Positions 1 to 8,335 of a DNA stretch of 64,000 nucleotides are shown piece after piece. The translations under genes and the position numbers were made by a program. The notes under the pieces were generated by a model. The model did not search any database. It was not told the DNA's origin and saw nothing but the letters and a program-made list of their open reading frames with translations. Origin of the DNA: Janibacter sp. A1S7 (GTDB lineage: Bacteria > Actinomycetota > Actinomycetes > Actinomycetales > Dermatophilaceae). The stretch spans positions 2,170,001 to 2,234,000 of the forward strand of contig NZ_CP144913.1 in the NCBI RefSeq assembly GCF_037198315.1. Reading direction: 5' to 3'. Each line of letters begins with the position of its first letter. Position 1 is the stretch's first letter.

Positions 1-382
1 GGGCGCAGGCGAGCATGATGACCACGGTCTCGGGGAGCCAGCCCAGGTGCAGACCGACCCGATCACCCCGGTCGACGCCCATCCCCCGCAGGGCAGCGGT
101 GAGCGCGAGCACCTCGTCGTGCAGCCGGGCGTAGGTCAGCGTGCGCCGGTCCCCGGGCTCCCCCTCCCAGTGGATGGCCGGCTGGTCGGAGCGGTCAGCC
201 AGGTGGCGGTCGACGCAGTTGGTGGACAGGTTGAGGGCCCCACCGACGAACCAGCGGCCCGATCGTTCCCCGGGCAGCCACAGGTCGGCGAAGGGGGTGT
301 CGAAGGAGATCAGGTCGGCGACCTCCTCCCACGAGGACGGCGGGACGGTCTCCCAGACGTCTGCGGCGTCCGACTCAGGCAT
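1..382 (-). CDS. Acetyl/propionyl-CoA synthetase-like AMP-forming ligase, N-terminal part (cut by window edge)
   Basis: Reading the minus strand from the ATG at 382 gives about 127 residues that run off the window. They contain the N-terminal signature of acetyl-CoA synthetases: WFVGGALNLSTNCVDRHL, then HWEGEPGD and LTYARLHDEV, then GVDRGDRVGLHLG. Such enzymes make acyl-AMP and then acyl-CoA from short carboxylates in the cytoplasm. The N-terminus is shorter than that of housekeeping Acs, so propionate or another short acid is equally possible. The start codon lies inside the stop region of the upstream IclR gene (8 nt overlap), so the two genes are probably co-transcribed and translationally coupled. 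The catalytic core lies outside the window, so the substrate cannot be judged. Confidence 0.8.
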   Translation of the reverse strand, partial: MPESDAADVWETVPPSSWEEVADLISFDTPFADLWLPGERSGRWFVGGALNLSTNCVDRHLADRSDQPAIHWEGEPGDRRTLTYARLHDEVLALTAALRGMGVDRGDRVGLHLGWLPETVVIMLACA

Positions 383-1148
383 GGCCGAGCGTCCTTCCTG
401 CCGCGCGCGCGGCGCGACCGAGCCGGCCCGCGACGGCCCTCACGACGGAGTCGTCGTCGGGATCGTCGATGTTGGCCGCCAGGACGGCGACCGTCGCGCC
501 CTGCCCGTCGACCACCGGGACAGCCACCTCCGGTGGCATCGTCGGGTCCTCGGGAGCCAGGGCGAGGTGGGCGGCCGCCGCCCACCGGGCGCGCGCCTCC
601 TCGGTGGCCGCCTCCCGGTCGTGGTCCTCGGCCCGGTCCAGGGAGCGCTGCCACACGGCGTCGTCGTCCGCACGAGCGGCCAGCAGGCGGCCGCCGGCGC
701 ACGAGAGCGCCGCCGTCACCCGGTGCGCATCCCGGTAGGGACCGGGGCCGGTGCCGTCGACGCGGTCGACGTAGATGACCTCGCCGTGGACGAGGATCTC
801 GACGTGGATGGTGTGCTCGAGCTGGTCGCGCAGCTGCGAGAGGTAGGGACTGAGCGCTCCGAGCAGCGGCAGCCGGGAGAGGTAGTGGTTCGACAGCCGG
901 GTCAGCTCCGGCCCCAGCCCGTAGCGGGATGAGCGGGGGTCCTGGACGACGAGGTCGGCCAGGACGAGTGAGCGCAGCAGTCGGTGGACGGTCGGGACCG
1001 ACAGCCCCGACCGCTCGGCCAGGTCGGTCAGCTGCTGGTACGCGGGCCCCTCGCCCAAGAGCTCGAGCAGGCGCACGGCATTGCGCACCGTCCCAAGACC
1101 CCCCCGACCGGCTGTCGCCGACTCGGGCGCGTGCGATGCGGTCACCAC
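375..1148 (-). CDS. IclR-family transcriptional regulator
   Basis: This 257-residue protein has an N-terminal winged helix-turn-helix (about residues 18-80, with LTDLAERSGLSVPTVHRLLR) and a C-terminal IclR effector domain (about 90-250, with the conserved CAGGRLLAA segment). IclR proteins bind small organic acids and control adjacent catabolic genes. The gene starts with GTG and is divergent from the Liv/acyl-CoA ligase operon. It overlaps the downstream synthetase gene, so it probably controls both units. A perfect inverted repeat in the divergent region (1225-1245) is the natural operator candidate. The effector is unknown. Given the cargo, a carboxylic acid or its CoA thioester is a reasonable inference. 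Confidence 0.9.
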   Translation of the reverse strand: MVTASHAPESATAGRGGLGTVRNAVRLLELLGEGPAYQQLTDLAERSGLSVPTVHRLLRSLVLADLVVQDPRSSRYGLGPELTRLSNHYLSRLPLLGALSPYLSQLRDQLEHTIHVEILVHGEVIYVDRVDGTGPGPYRDAHRVTAALSCAGGRLLAARADDDAVWQRSLDRAEDHDREAATEEARARWAAAAHLALAPEDPTMPPEVAVPVVDGQGATVAVLAANIDDPDDDSVVRAVAGRLGRAARAAGRTLGHA

Positions 1149-1224
1149 GACCCCCTTCCGACGTCACTGCGCGAACGTCATCGAGTCAATCATGCTCGGA
1201 GATAAATTTCTCAACAAGACCCTT

Positions 1225-1245
1225 GATTTTCACATAATGAAAATC
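1225..1245. promoter_or_regulatory. Candidate IclR operator in divergent promoter region
   Basis: GATTTTCA-N5-TGAAAATC is a perfect 8-bp inverted repeat. It lies in a locally AT-rich island (about 1190-1250) between iclR and the liv operon. The inner TTTCA-N5-TGAAA form resembles the palindromes bound by IclR-family proteins. It lies about 50 bp upstream of the livG GTG and 77 bp from the iclR start, so it could serve both promoters. The link to this IclR is inference from position. Confidence 0.6.
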
Positions 1246-1296
1246 TAGTGTCACGTCCATGCAGTTTCACCGTCGAAACCAGAAAAGGGAGGGTCA

Positions 1297-2178
1297 GTGC
1301 TGACCCGGGCCTACCAGCACTCGCTCCGCGGAAGCCACCTGGCTGCGGGCGAGACCCTGCTCGACGTCGATGACGTCACGCTCCGCTTCGGCGGGGTCAC
1401 CGCCCTGCGCGACGTCTCGTTCTCCGTCACCGAGGGGCACATCCACTCGATCATCGGCCCCAACGGCGCCGGCAAGTCCTCCCTGCTCAACTGCATCAGC
1501 GGCCTCTACCGGCCGCAGGAGGGGCAGATCCGCCTGCAGACCGCCGCTGCCCCCGGCGCTGACGGCACCGCCGGGAAGGTCAGCACCCACCAGCTGACCA
1601 CGCTTCCTCCGCACCGCATCGCGCGACTGGGTGTGGCCCGCTCCTTCCAGAACATCGAGCTCTTCCACGCGATGAGCGTTCTGGAGAACCTCATGCTCGG
1701 CCGGCACATCCACATGGACCACAGCGTCCTGAAGTCGTTGCTGTGGTTCGGTCCCGCCCGCCGACAGGAGATCCGCCACCGCCACCTCGTCGAGGAGGTC
1801 ATCGACCTGCTCAACCTGCAGGCGGTGCGCAACAAGCCGGTCGGCTCCCTCGCCTACGGCATCCAGAAGCGCGTCGAGCTCGGACGCGCCCTGTGCCTCC
1901 AGCCGTCCCTGCTCCTGCTGGACGAGCCCATGGCCGGGATGAACGCCGAGGAGAAGGAGGACATGGCGCGCTTCATCCTCGACGTCCACGAGATGGCCAG
2001 CGTCTCCGTCGTCCTCATCGAGCACGACATGAACGTCGTCATGGACATCTCGCACCGGATCAGCGTCCTGGACTTCGGCGCTCTGATCGCCGACGGGACC
2101 CCGGCAGAGGTCATGGCCAACCCCGCGGTCATCGAGGCGTATCTCGGTGCCGAGGACGAGGAGGACTCCCGTGGCTGA
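1297..2178 (+). CDS. livG: Branched-chain-amino-acid-type ABC transporter ATPase (LivG-like)
   Basis: This 293-residue cytoplasmic ATPase powers a Liv (HAAT) importer. Visible motifs are Walker A GPNGAGKSS (about residues 52-60), a degenerate signature LAYGIQKRVELGRAL, Walker B LLLLDEPMAG followed by MNAEE, and the H-loop segment VVLIEHDMNVVMD. The long insertion between Walker A and the signature is typical of LivG rather than LivF. The GTG start at 1297 follows an AGGGAGGG ribosome site. The signature is IQKRVELGRAL rather than the textbook LSGGQ, which is normal in this subfamily. It is the first gene of the divergent operon and overlaps the downstream acyl-CoA ligase gene by 8 nt. The substrate is probably an organic acid, given the ligases in the operon, rather than leucine. 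Confidence 0.92.
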   Translation: MLTRAYQHSLRGSHLAAGETLLDVDDVTLRFGGVTALRDVSFSVTEGHIHSIIGPNGAGKSSLLNCISGLYRPQEGQIRLQTAAAPGADGTAGKVSTHQLTTLPPHRIARLGVARSFQNIELFHAMSVLENLMLGRHIHMDHSVLKSLLWFGPARRQEIRHRHLVEEVIDLLNLQAVRNKPVGSLAYGIQKRVELGRALCLQPSLLLLDEPMAGMNAEEKEDMARFILDVHEMASVSVVLIEHDMNVVMDISHRISVLDFGALIADGTPAEVMANPAVIEAYLGAEDEEDSRG

Positions 2179-4198
2179 CACGAGAGCGGACGCATCCGCC
2201 CAGCAGACCCGCACCGCCGACCGGCCCGCCGACACCTTCCCGAAGCTGCTCGGTGACCTCGCCGCCACGCGGCCCACGGCAGTCGCCATGCAGGAGAAGC
2301 AGTACGGCATCTGGCAGCCCCTCACGTGGAGCGAGTACGAGCGCCGGGTGCACGACGCCGCCCACGGTCTCGCTGCCCTGGGGATCACCCGTGGTGAGAT
2401 CATCGCGGTCCTCGGGGACAACCGACCCGAGTGGCTCATCGCCGAGCTTGCCGCCCAGAGCATGGGCGTTGCCGTCGTGGGCATCTACCCGACCTCGATC
2501 GGCGAGGAGCTGCGACACATCCTGACCACCTCCCGCGCGCGGATCGTCGTCGCCGAGGACCAGGAGCAGGTCGACAAGTTGCTGCGCCTGCTCGAGGAGG
2601 AGGCGCCCGCCGACGCCGATCCGCTGCACATCGAGACGATCGTCTACTACGATCCGCACGGCCTGGAGCAGTACCGGGACCGGGTCCTGATGGAGTTCAC
2701 CGAGCTCGAGGAGCTGGGCCGGGGTCGGGCAGCCGAGCACCCGCGATGGTTCCAGGAGCAGGTGACTGCCGGGGCGGCCGACGACATCGCGGTCATCTGC
2801 ACCACCTCCGGCACGACCTCACGACCGAAACTCGCCGAGCTCTCCCACCGCAACCTGCTGGCCATGGCCGACCACCTCACGAGCATCGACCCGATCGACC
2901 GGAAGGACCGCTACGTCTCCTTCCTCCCCTTCGCCTGGATCGGTGAGCAGATGCTCGCCGTCGCCTGCGGGCTGTCCCGGGGGCTGACGATCTCCTTCCC
3001 GGAGGACTCCTCCACCCAGCGCAGCGACATGCGCGAGATCGGTCCGGACGTGATGTTCTCGCCACCGCGCATCTGGGAGTCGATGCTCTCGGAGGTCCAG
3101 GTGCGCATCGATGAGGCCGGCTGGCTCAAGCGTCGCGTGTTCGGCTGGGGGTACTCCGTCGGCGACACGGTCGCGGAGATGCGGGTTACCGGCCAGAAGC
3201 CCGGACCGGCGCTCTCCGCCATGCACGCGCTCGCCGATGCGGTGTCCACCCGTCCGGTACGCGACCAGCTCGGCCTGACGCGCATCCGCCGGTGCTATAC
3301 CGGTGGCGCACCCATGGGACCGGACGTGTTCCGCTTCTTCCACGCCATCGGCGTCAACCTCAAGCAGATCTACGGCCAGACCGAGATATGCGGCATCGCC
3401 GTCGTCCACCGCGACGACGACGTCCCCTTCAACACCGTCGGTACCCCCATCCCGGGGACCGACCTGCGCATCAGCGATGACGGAGAGGTCCTGCTGCGCT
3501 CGGACTCCGTCTTCCGTGGCTACCACCGCCAGCCGGAGGAGACGGCGAAGATCGTCGACGCCGACGGGTGGCTGCACACCGGGGACGCCGGATACCTCGA
3601 CGACAACGACCACCTCGTGATCATCGACCGCGCCAAGGACGTGCTCACCGCACCGGACGGCACCCGCTACTCCAGCGCCTTCATCGAGAACAAGTTGAAG
3701 TTCTCCCCCTATGTCGAGGAGGCGGTCGTCTTCCCACCCGAGGACGAGGCGGAGGGCATGACGGCGATGGTCATCATCGACCCGGCCACCGTCGGGTCCT
3801 GGGCGGAGAACGAACGCCTGAGCTACACGACGTACACCGACCTCGCCGGCAAGCCGGAGGTCCAGGAACTCATCGCCGAGGAGGCCAGCCGGGCCAACGA
3901 GGACCTGCAGGACAGCATCCGAGTGCGTCGATTCGTCCTGCTGCACAAGCAGCTCGACCCCGACGACGACGAGATCACCCGCACCCGCAAGGTCCGCCGC
4001 AATGTCATCGCCGAGCGGTACGAGGACATCATCGCAGCCCTTGCTCGCGGCGACGACAGGGTCGACGTACGCAGCCGCATCACCTACCAGGACGGCTCGA
4101 GCACCGAGCGCGTCCTCGAGCTGGACATCTTCGACCTGACCACCTACTCGGTCCCCGAAGGCAGGGGCCGCCGACCCGTCTGGAGTGGCCGCCGATGA
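2171..4198 (+). CDS. AMP-dependent acyl-CoA ligase (long-chain/FadD15-like family)
   Basis: This 675-residue adenylate-forming enzyme activates a carboxylate to acyl-AMP and then to the CoA thioester. Motifs are the P-loop CTTSGTTSRPK (about residue 215; Ser replaces the usual Gly), YGQTEICG, GWLHTGDAGYLD, IIDRAKDV, and a C-terminal RKVRRNVI with the catalytic-lysine region. The GTG at 2171 is chosen because GAGGAGGA lies 5 nt upstream. A GTG at 2147 would overlap more of livG and lacks a ribosome site. Lying between livG and livH, the ligase probably traps the imported substrate as CoA ester (inference). Size and motifs fit the long-chain acyl-CoA synthetase group, but in Liv clusters such ligases often act on aromatic or alicyclic acids. 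Confidence 0.9.
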   Translation: MADTRADASAQQTRTADRPADTFPKLLGDLAATRPTAVAMQEKQYGIWQPLTWSEYERRVHDAAHGLAALGITRGEIIAVLGDNRPEWLIAELAAQSMGVAVVGIYPTSIGEELRHILTTSRARIVVAEDQEQVDKLLRLLEEEAPADADPLHIETIVYYDPHGLEQYRDRVLMEFTELEELGRGRAAEHPRWFQEQVTAGAADDIAVICTTSGTTSRPKLAELSHRNLLAMADHLTSIDPIDRKDRYVSFLPFAWIGEQMLAVACGLSRGLTISFPEDSSTQRSDMREIGPDVMFSPPRIWESMLSEVQVRIDEAGWLKRRVFGWGYSVGDTVAEMRVTGQKPGPALSAMHALADAVSTRPVRDQLGLTRIRRCYTGGAPMGPDVFRFFHAIGVNLKQIYGQTEICGIAVVHRDDDVPFNTVGTPIPGTDLRISDDGEVLLRSDSVFRGYHRQPEETAKIVDADGWLHTGDAGYLDDNDHLVIIDRAKDVLTAPDGTRYSSAFIENKLKFSPYVEEAVVFPPEDEAEGMTAMVIIDPATVGSWAENERLSYTTYTDLAGKPEVQELIAEEASRANEDLQDSIRVRRFVLLHKQLDPDDDEITRTRKVRRNVIAERYEDIIAALARGDDRVDVRSRITYQDGSSTERVLELDIFDLTTYSVPEGRGRRPVWSGRR

Positions 4199-4272
4199 GT
4201 GACAGGAACGCGAGGACACGAGCGTGCGGGGCCCGCAGTGGTCCGCGGACCTCGTCGGGGAGGACCCGATGA
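4195..4272 (+). CDS. Possible 25-codon coupling ORF between ligase and livH
   Basis: An ATG at 4195 overlaps the ligase stop (ATGA). It opens a 25-codon frame rich in Arg, Ser and Gly, and its TGA overlaps the ATG of livH (ATGA at 4269-4272). The frame therefore bridges the only sizeable gap inside the operon with a 4-nt overlap at both ends. It may be a translated spacer that carries ribosomes to livH, or chance in high-GC DNA. There is no recognisable domain, and the ribosome site just before livH could work alone. Confidence 0.25.
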   Translation: MSDRNARTRACGARSGPRTSSGRTR

Positions 4273-5141
4273 GCACCTTCATCAACCAGCTCGCCTACGG
4301 CCTCGCCGACGGCTCCATCCTGGCGCTCGCTGCCCTGGGATTCGTCCTGATCTACAAGGCCACCGGCGTCATCAACTTCGCCCAGGGCGAGTTCCTCCTC
4401 GTGGGCGCCTACATGTTCTACACCGCCTTCGTCGTGTTGAATCTTCCGCTGGTCCTTGCCGTCGTCTTCGGCCTCGTGGTGGCCACCCTGATCGGTGTCC
4501 TCGTCGAGCGACTGATCCTGCGCCCGATGGTCGGTGAGAACCCGATCAGCATCATCATGGTGACCATCGGTCTGTCCTCGTTGCTCAACGCCCTGGTCCA
4601 GGCCTTCTACGGCACCTCCCCACGGCGGCAGCCGAACATCCTGCCGAGGGGATCGGTGGACATCCTCGGTGCCACCGTGCCCATCAACCGCCTGGCAGCG
4701 ATCGCCATCGCGGCCGTCGTCCTGACGGCATTCACGTTGTTCTTCCGCAAGTCGCGCCACGGCATCGCGATGCGCGCTGTCGCCGACGACCAGCAGGCCG
4801 CCATGACGATGGGCATCTCGGTACGACGAATCTTCGCCCTGGCCTGGGCCCTGGCCGCCGTGAGTGCGCTCATCGCGGGTGTCCTCGTCGGTGACATCTC
4901 CGCCGTGGACCAGAACATCGCCGCGTTCGGCCTGCTCGTCTTCCCCGTGGTCATCCTCGGCGGACTCGATTCCGTGCCCGGCACGATCATCGGTGGGCTC
5001 ACGATCGGCCTGCTGAAACAGTTCACCGCCGGTTACCTCGACCCAGGTCTGGCGACCGTCATCCCGTACATCGTTCTCGTCCTGATCCTGCTCGTGCGCC
5101 CGTACGGCATCTTCGGCGAGACCCGCATCGAGAGGGTGTGA
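4269..5141 (+). CDS. livH: Liv-type ABC permease, LivH-like
   Basis: This 290-residue polytopic inner-membrane permease begins FINQLAYGLADGSILALAALG, the usual LivH opening. Several hydrophobic segments follow, and the conserved VINFAQGEFLLVGAYM lies near residue 40. The cytoplasmic coupling-loop region includes GIAMRAVADDQQAAMTMGI. ATG 4269 is preferred over a GTG at 4224 because GGGGAGGA lies 4 nt upstream and homologues begin at this point. With LivM it forms the transmembrane channel of the importer. The stop codon is 7 nt before livM. Confidence 0.93.
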   Translation: MSTFINQLAYGLADGSILALAALGFVLIYKATGVINFAQGEFLLVGAYMFYTAFVVLNLPLVLAVVFGLVVATLIGVLVERLILRPMVGENPISIIMVTIGLSSLLNALVQAFYGTSPRRQPNILPRGSVDILGATVPINRLAAIAIAAVVLTAFTLFFRKSRHGIAMRAVADDQQAAMTMGISVRRIFALAWALAAVSALIAGVLVGDISAVDQNIAAFGLLVFPVVILGGLDSVPGTIIGGLTIGLLKQFTAGYLDPGLATVIPYIVLVLILLVRPYGIFGETRIERV

Positions 5142-5148
5142 CCTGACG

Positions 5149-6213
5149 ATGGCCGCCACGGCAACCGGAATCCACCACCGCAGCTACTCATCCGAGCTGC
5201 GACTACGGGCCACCCGCGCCGAGTACGTCCGGCTGGGTCTGCTGACTCTTCTTCTGCTCCTGCTGCCCTTCATCCTCGACAACTACTGGCTCTCCCAGGC
5301 CAACCTCATCCTCATCGCCGTCATCGGCGCCGTGGGCTTGAACATCCTCGTGGGCTACACGGGCCAGATCTCCCTCGGGCAGGGCGGTTTCCTCGCCGTC
5401 GGCGCCTACAGCTCGGCGATCCTCTCCGACCGGATGGGCCTGCCCACGCCGATCGCCATCCTGCTTGCCGTGCTGCTCACCGCGGCCGTGGGGACCTTCT
5501 TCGGGCTCCCGGGACTGCGCCTGAAGGGTCTCTACCTGGCGATCGCCACGCTCGCCAGCCAGATGATCATCGAGTTCGTCATCCGCCGGTGGGACTGGCT
5601 GACCCTGGGCCAGGGTTACCTCAACATCGACCGGTTGGACGTCTTCGGCTTCCAGATCGGCGGCCGGGCGGTCTTCGAGCAGCAGTGGTATTGGATCCTG
5701 CTCGTCCTTGCCAGCCTGTCGGTGATCACCGCCCGCAACCTCTTCCGTACGGGTCTGGGTCGCTCCTTCATGGCGGTGCGCGACCAGGACATCGCCGCCG
5801 AGGCGATCGGGGTCAACATTCCCCGCGCCAAGCTGATGGCCTTCGCCATCTCATCCGGTTTCGTCGGACTCGCCGGTGCGCTCACCGCCCACTACAGCGA
5901 GGTCCTGTCGTGGGAGAAGTTCACCCTCGACGTGTCGATCCTCTACCTGGCGATGATCATCGTCGGCGGCCTGGGCAGCATCGCGGGGGCGGTGTACGGC
6001 GCCATCTTCATGACGCTGCTTCCCGAGCTGATCCGCCAGCTCTCGCTCGGGCTCGGGGACAGCGTTCCGTTCATCGCCGACCAGCTCCCGGCCGTCCGCA
6101 ACGCCGTCTTCGGACTGGTCATCATCCTCTTCCTCATCCTCGAACCACGCGGTCTGGATCGCATCTGGCACCGCATCAAGGACTACTTCGGCTTCTGGCC
6201 CTTCCGCTACTGA
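5149..6213 (+). CDS. livM: Liv-type ABC permease, LivM-like
   Basis: This 354-residue membrane protein is the second permease subunit. Features include ANLILIAVIGAVGLNILVGY near the N-terminus followed by GQISLGQGGFLAVGAY, multiple transmembrane helices, and the coupling helix region FMAVRDQDIAAEAIGV about two thirds along. Its length is normal for LivM. It is co-oriented with and close behind livH. It should pair with LivH to form the translocation pore that receives substrate from the lipoprotein encoded next. The charged C-terminus WHRIKDYFGFWPFRY is cytoplasmic in the predicted topology. Confidence 0.93.
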   Translation: MAATATGIHHRSYSSELRLRATRAEYVRLGLLTLLLLLLPFILDNYWLSQANLILIAVIGAVGLNILVGYTGQISLGQGGFLAVGAYSSAILSDRMGLPTPIAILLAVLLTAAVGTFFGLPGLRLKGLYLAIATLASQMIIEFVIRRWDWLTLGQGYLNIDRLDVFGFQIGGRAVFEQQWYWILLVLASLSVITARNLFRTGLGRSFMAVRDQDIAAEAIGVNIPRAKLMAFAISSGFVGLAGALTAHYSEVLSWEKFTLDVSILYLAMIIVGGLGSIAGAVYGAIFMTLLPELIRQLSLGLGDSVPFIADQLPAVRNAVFGLVIILFLILEPRGLDRIWHRIKDYFGFWPFRY

Positions 6214-6252
6214 CCGCCCACCGCACGGACCCCATCACACAAGGAGACAACG

Positions 6253-7455
6253 ATGTCTGCACGAAACCGCACCCTCGCGGTGGCCATGGCCGCTGCATCC
6301 GCTCTCGCTCTCTCCGCCTGCGGAGGCGGTGGAGGAGGCGGCGGAGCCGACTCCGACGAGCCCATCCCGATCGGCATGATCGCCGACCTCACCGGTGCCA
6401 CCGGTGACGTGGGCACCCCCTACAACGAGGGCATGCTCGCCTACGTCGACTGGCGCAACGAGGAGGGCGGCATCGACGGTCGCCAGATCGAGGCGCTGTC
6501 CAACGACTACGCCTACGAGGTCCCCAAGGCCGAGCAACTGTACAAGCAGTACATCAACGATGGTGTCGTGGCCGTCCAGGGGTGGGGCACCGGTGACACG
6601 GAGGCGCTCTCGGCCAGTGTCGGCAAGGACGAGCTGCCGTTCATGTCCGGCTCCTTCGCCGAGCCGCTGACCGACCCCGAAGAGGCGCCCTACAACTTCA
6701 TCATCGCGCCGACCTACTCCGACCAGATGCGCATCGCCCTCAACTGGATCGAGGAGGACAGCGGCGGTGGTGGCGAAGTGGCCGTCTTCCACCACGACAG
6801 CCCCTTCGGTGAGGCCCCGGTCGGCGACGGCCAGACCTGGATCGACGAGGAGGGACTGGACCTGGGGTACGAGTCCTACGCCATGCCGAGCGGCTCGCAG
6901 AACTACGTCGGTCTGCTCTCCCAGGCCAAGGACCAGGGTGCCAAGTACGTCGTCATCCAGAACGTGGCATCGCCGGCCGCCCTGGTCGCCAAGGACATTG
7001 CCGCACAGAACCTCGACATGAAGATCGTCTGCCTCAACTGGTGCGGCAACGAGCTGTTCATCGACTCCGCAGGGGACAAGGCGGCCGAAGGGCACATCCT
7101 CATCCAGCCCTTCGCCCCGCTGAGCGCCGAGAAGGAGGGCCACGCCCCGATCAAGGAGTACGCCGAGGCCAACAACATCGACACGGCGGACATCGGTGCG
7201 GCCTGGGTGCAGGGCTGGTACGCGATGGACATCATGGCGCAGGGCATCGAGGAGGCCATGGCATCCGGTGACGAGCTCACCGGAGCCAGCATCCGAGAGG
7301 CCCTGGAGACCATGGGCGCCATCGACACCGGCGGCGTCGTCGGTGACGGAACGGTCGAGTTCAGCGCCGACAGCCACCGCGGCTCCACGGCCACGGGCAT
7401 CTACGAGGCCCAGGACGGCGCGATGGTCGAGATCGACCCGGACGCCTCGCTGTGA
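6253..7455 (+). CDS. livK: Liv-type substrate-binding lipoprotein, LivK-like
   Basis: This 400-residue extracellular receptor starts with a lipoprotein signal peptide ending at lipobox LSAC (Cys about residue 22), then a Gly-rich flexible linker. It continues as a type I periplasmic-binding fold opening IPIGMIADLTGATGDVG. An AAGGAGA site precedes the ATG. It should be anchored to the outer face of the membrane and deliver ligand to LivHM. Its fold is shared with receptors for amino acids, amides and aromatic acids, so the ligand cannot be read from sequence. The stop overlaps the GTG start of livF (GTGA). A 28-nt hairpin follows immediately and could stabilise the livK mRNA. Confidence 0.92.
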   Translation: MSARNRTLAVAMAAASALALSACGGGGGGGGADSDEPIPIGMIADLTGATGDVGTPYNEGMLAYVDWRNEEGGIDGRQIEALSNDYAYEVPKAEQLYKQYINDGVVAVQGWGTGDTEALSASVGKDELPFMSGSFAEPLTDPEEAPYNFIIAPTYSDQMRIALNWIEEDSGGGGEVAVFHHDSPFGEAPVGDGQTWIDEEGLDLGYESYAMPSGSQNYVGLLSQAKDQGAKYVVIQNVASPAALVAKDIAAQNLDMKIVCLNWCGNELFIDSAGDKAAEGHILIQPFAPLSAEKEGHAPIKEYAEANNIDTADIGAAWVQGWYAMDIMAQGIEEAMASGDELTGASIREALETMGAIDTGGVVGDGTVEFSADSHRGSTATGIYEAQDGAMVEIDPDASL

Positions 7456-8294
7456 ACCAGGTGACCGACACCAGCACCCCGGGGGCAGCCACGGCTGCCC
7501 CCGGGGGCTCCCTGCTGTCCATGAACAACGTCGAGGTCATCTACGACGACGTCATCCTCGTGCTGCGCGGCCTCTCCCTGTTCGTCCCGGAGGGCGAGAT
7601 CGTCGCCCTCCTCGGCTCCAACGGAGCCGGCAAGTCGACCACCCTCAAGGCGGTCTCGGGGCTGCTACCCAGTGAGCGCGGTGCTGTCACCGACGGCTCC
7701 GTGACCTTCGCGGGCACGGACATCACCGCGATGGATGCGCCCGACCGGGTCCGTGCAGGGATGAGCCTGTGCATGGAGGGGCGGCACGTCTTCGAGCACC
7801 TCACCATCACGGAAAACCTCACCGCCGGCGCCTACACCCAGAAGAACTCGGCTGACGACCTCGACCTGGTCTACGAGTTCTTCCCCAAGCTGGCCGACAT
7901 GCGCAACCGCGTCGCCGGATACCTCTCCGGAGGTGAGCAGCAGATGCTGGCCATCGGTCGTGCCCTGATGGCCCGCCCCAAGCTGCTCATGCTCGACGAG
8001 CCGTCCCTGGGCCTGGCTCCCCTGCTCGTGCAGGAGATCTTCGGCTACATCAAGCGACTGAACCAGGAGCAGGGACTGACCGTGCTCGTCGTGGAGCAGA
8101 ACGCCCGCCGGGCGCTCGAGGTGGCCGACCGCGGCTACATCATGGAGCAGGGACGCATCGTGCTCGAGGGCTCGGCAGCCGAGCTCCGGGAGAACCCCGA
8201 CGTCAAGGAGTTCTACCTCGGCCTCGGCGAGGAGGGCGGGCGCAAGAGCTACCGCGACGTCAAGCACTACCGGCGCCGCAAGCGCTGGCTCTGA
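7452..8294 (+). CDS. livF: Liv-type ABC transporter ATPase (LivF-like)
   Basis: This 280-residue ATPase is the partner of LivG. It has Walker A LLGSNGAGKST (about residue 55), signature YLSGGEQQMLAIGRALM, Walker B LLMLDEPSLGLAP and H-loop VVEQNARRAL, all canonical for LivF. The GTG at 7452 overlaps the livK stop but has no ribosome site. Homologues usually begin near LSMNNVEVIY, so the ATG at 7521 may be the real start. In that case the hairpin at 7478-7505 is intergenic and not coding. The C-terminus is basic (KHYRRRKRWL). Confidence 0.9.
   Translation: MNQVTDTSTPGAATAAPGGSLLSMNNVEVIYDDVILVLRGLSLFVPEGEIVALLGSNGAGKSTTLKAVSGLLPSERGAVTDGSVTFAGTDITAMDAPDRVRAGMSLCMEGRHVFEHLTITENLTAGAYTQKNSADDLDLVYEFFPKLADMRNRVAGYLSGGEQQMLAIGRALMARPKLLMLDEPSLGLAPLLVQEIFGYIKRLNQEQGLTVLVVEQNARRALEVADRGYIMEQGRIVLEGSAAELRENPDVKEFYLGLGEEGGRKSYRDVKHYRRRKRWL
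7478..7505. repeat. Perfect GC-rich hairpin at the livK/livF junction
   Basis: Two 13-bp arms (7478-7490 and 7493-7505) are perfectly complementary around a 2-nt spacer. This would be a very stable stem, with no U-tract after it. It begins 22 nt after the livK stop. Such structures often act as 3' stabilisers that raise the amount of binding-protein mRNA relative to downstream genes. If livF starts at 7452, the hairpin lies inside its first 20 codons. Confidence 0.7.
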
Positions 8295-8335
8295 GCCCTC
8301 CACCGTCATCTCCACACCACTCACGAGGAGCTGGT

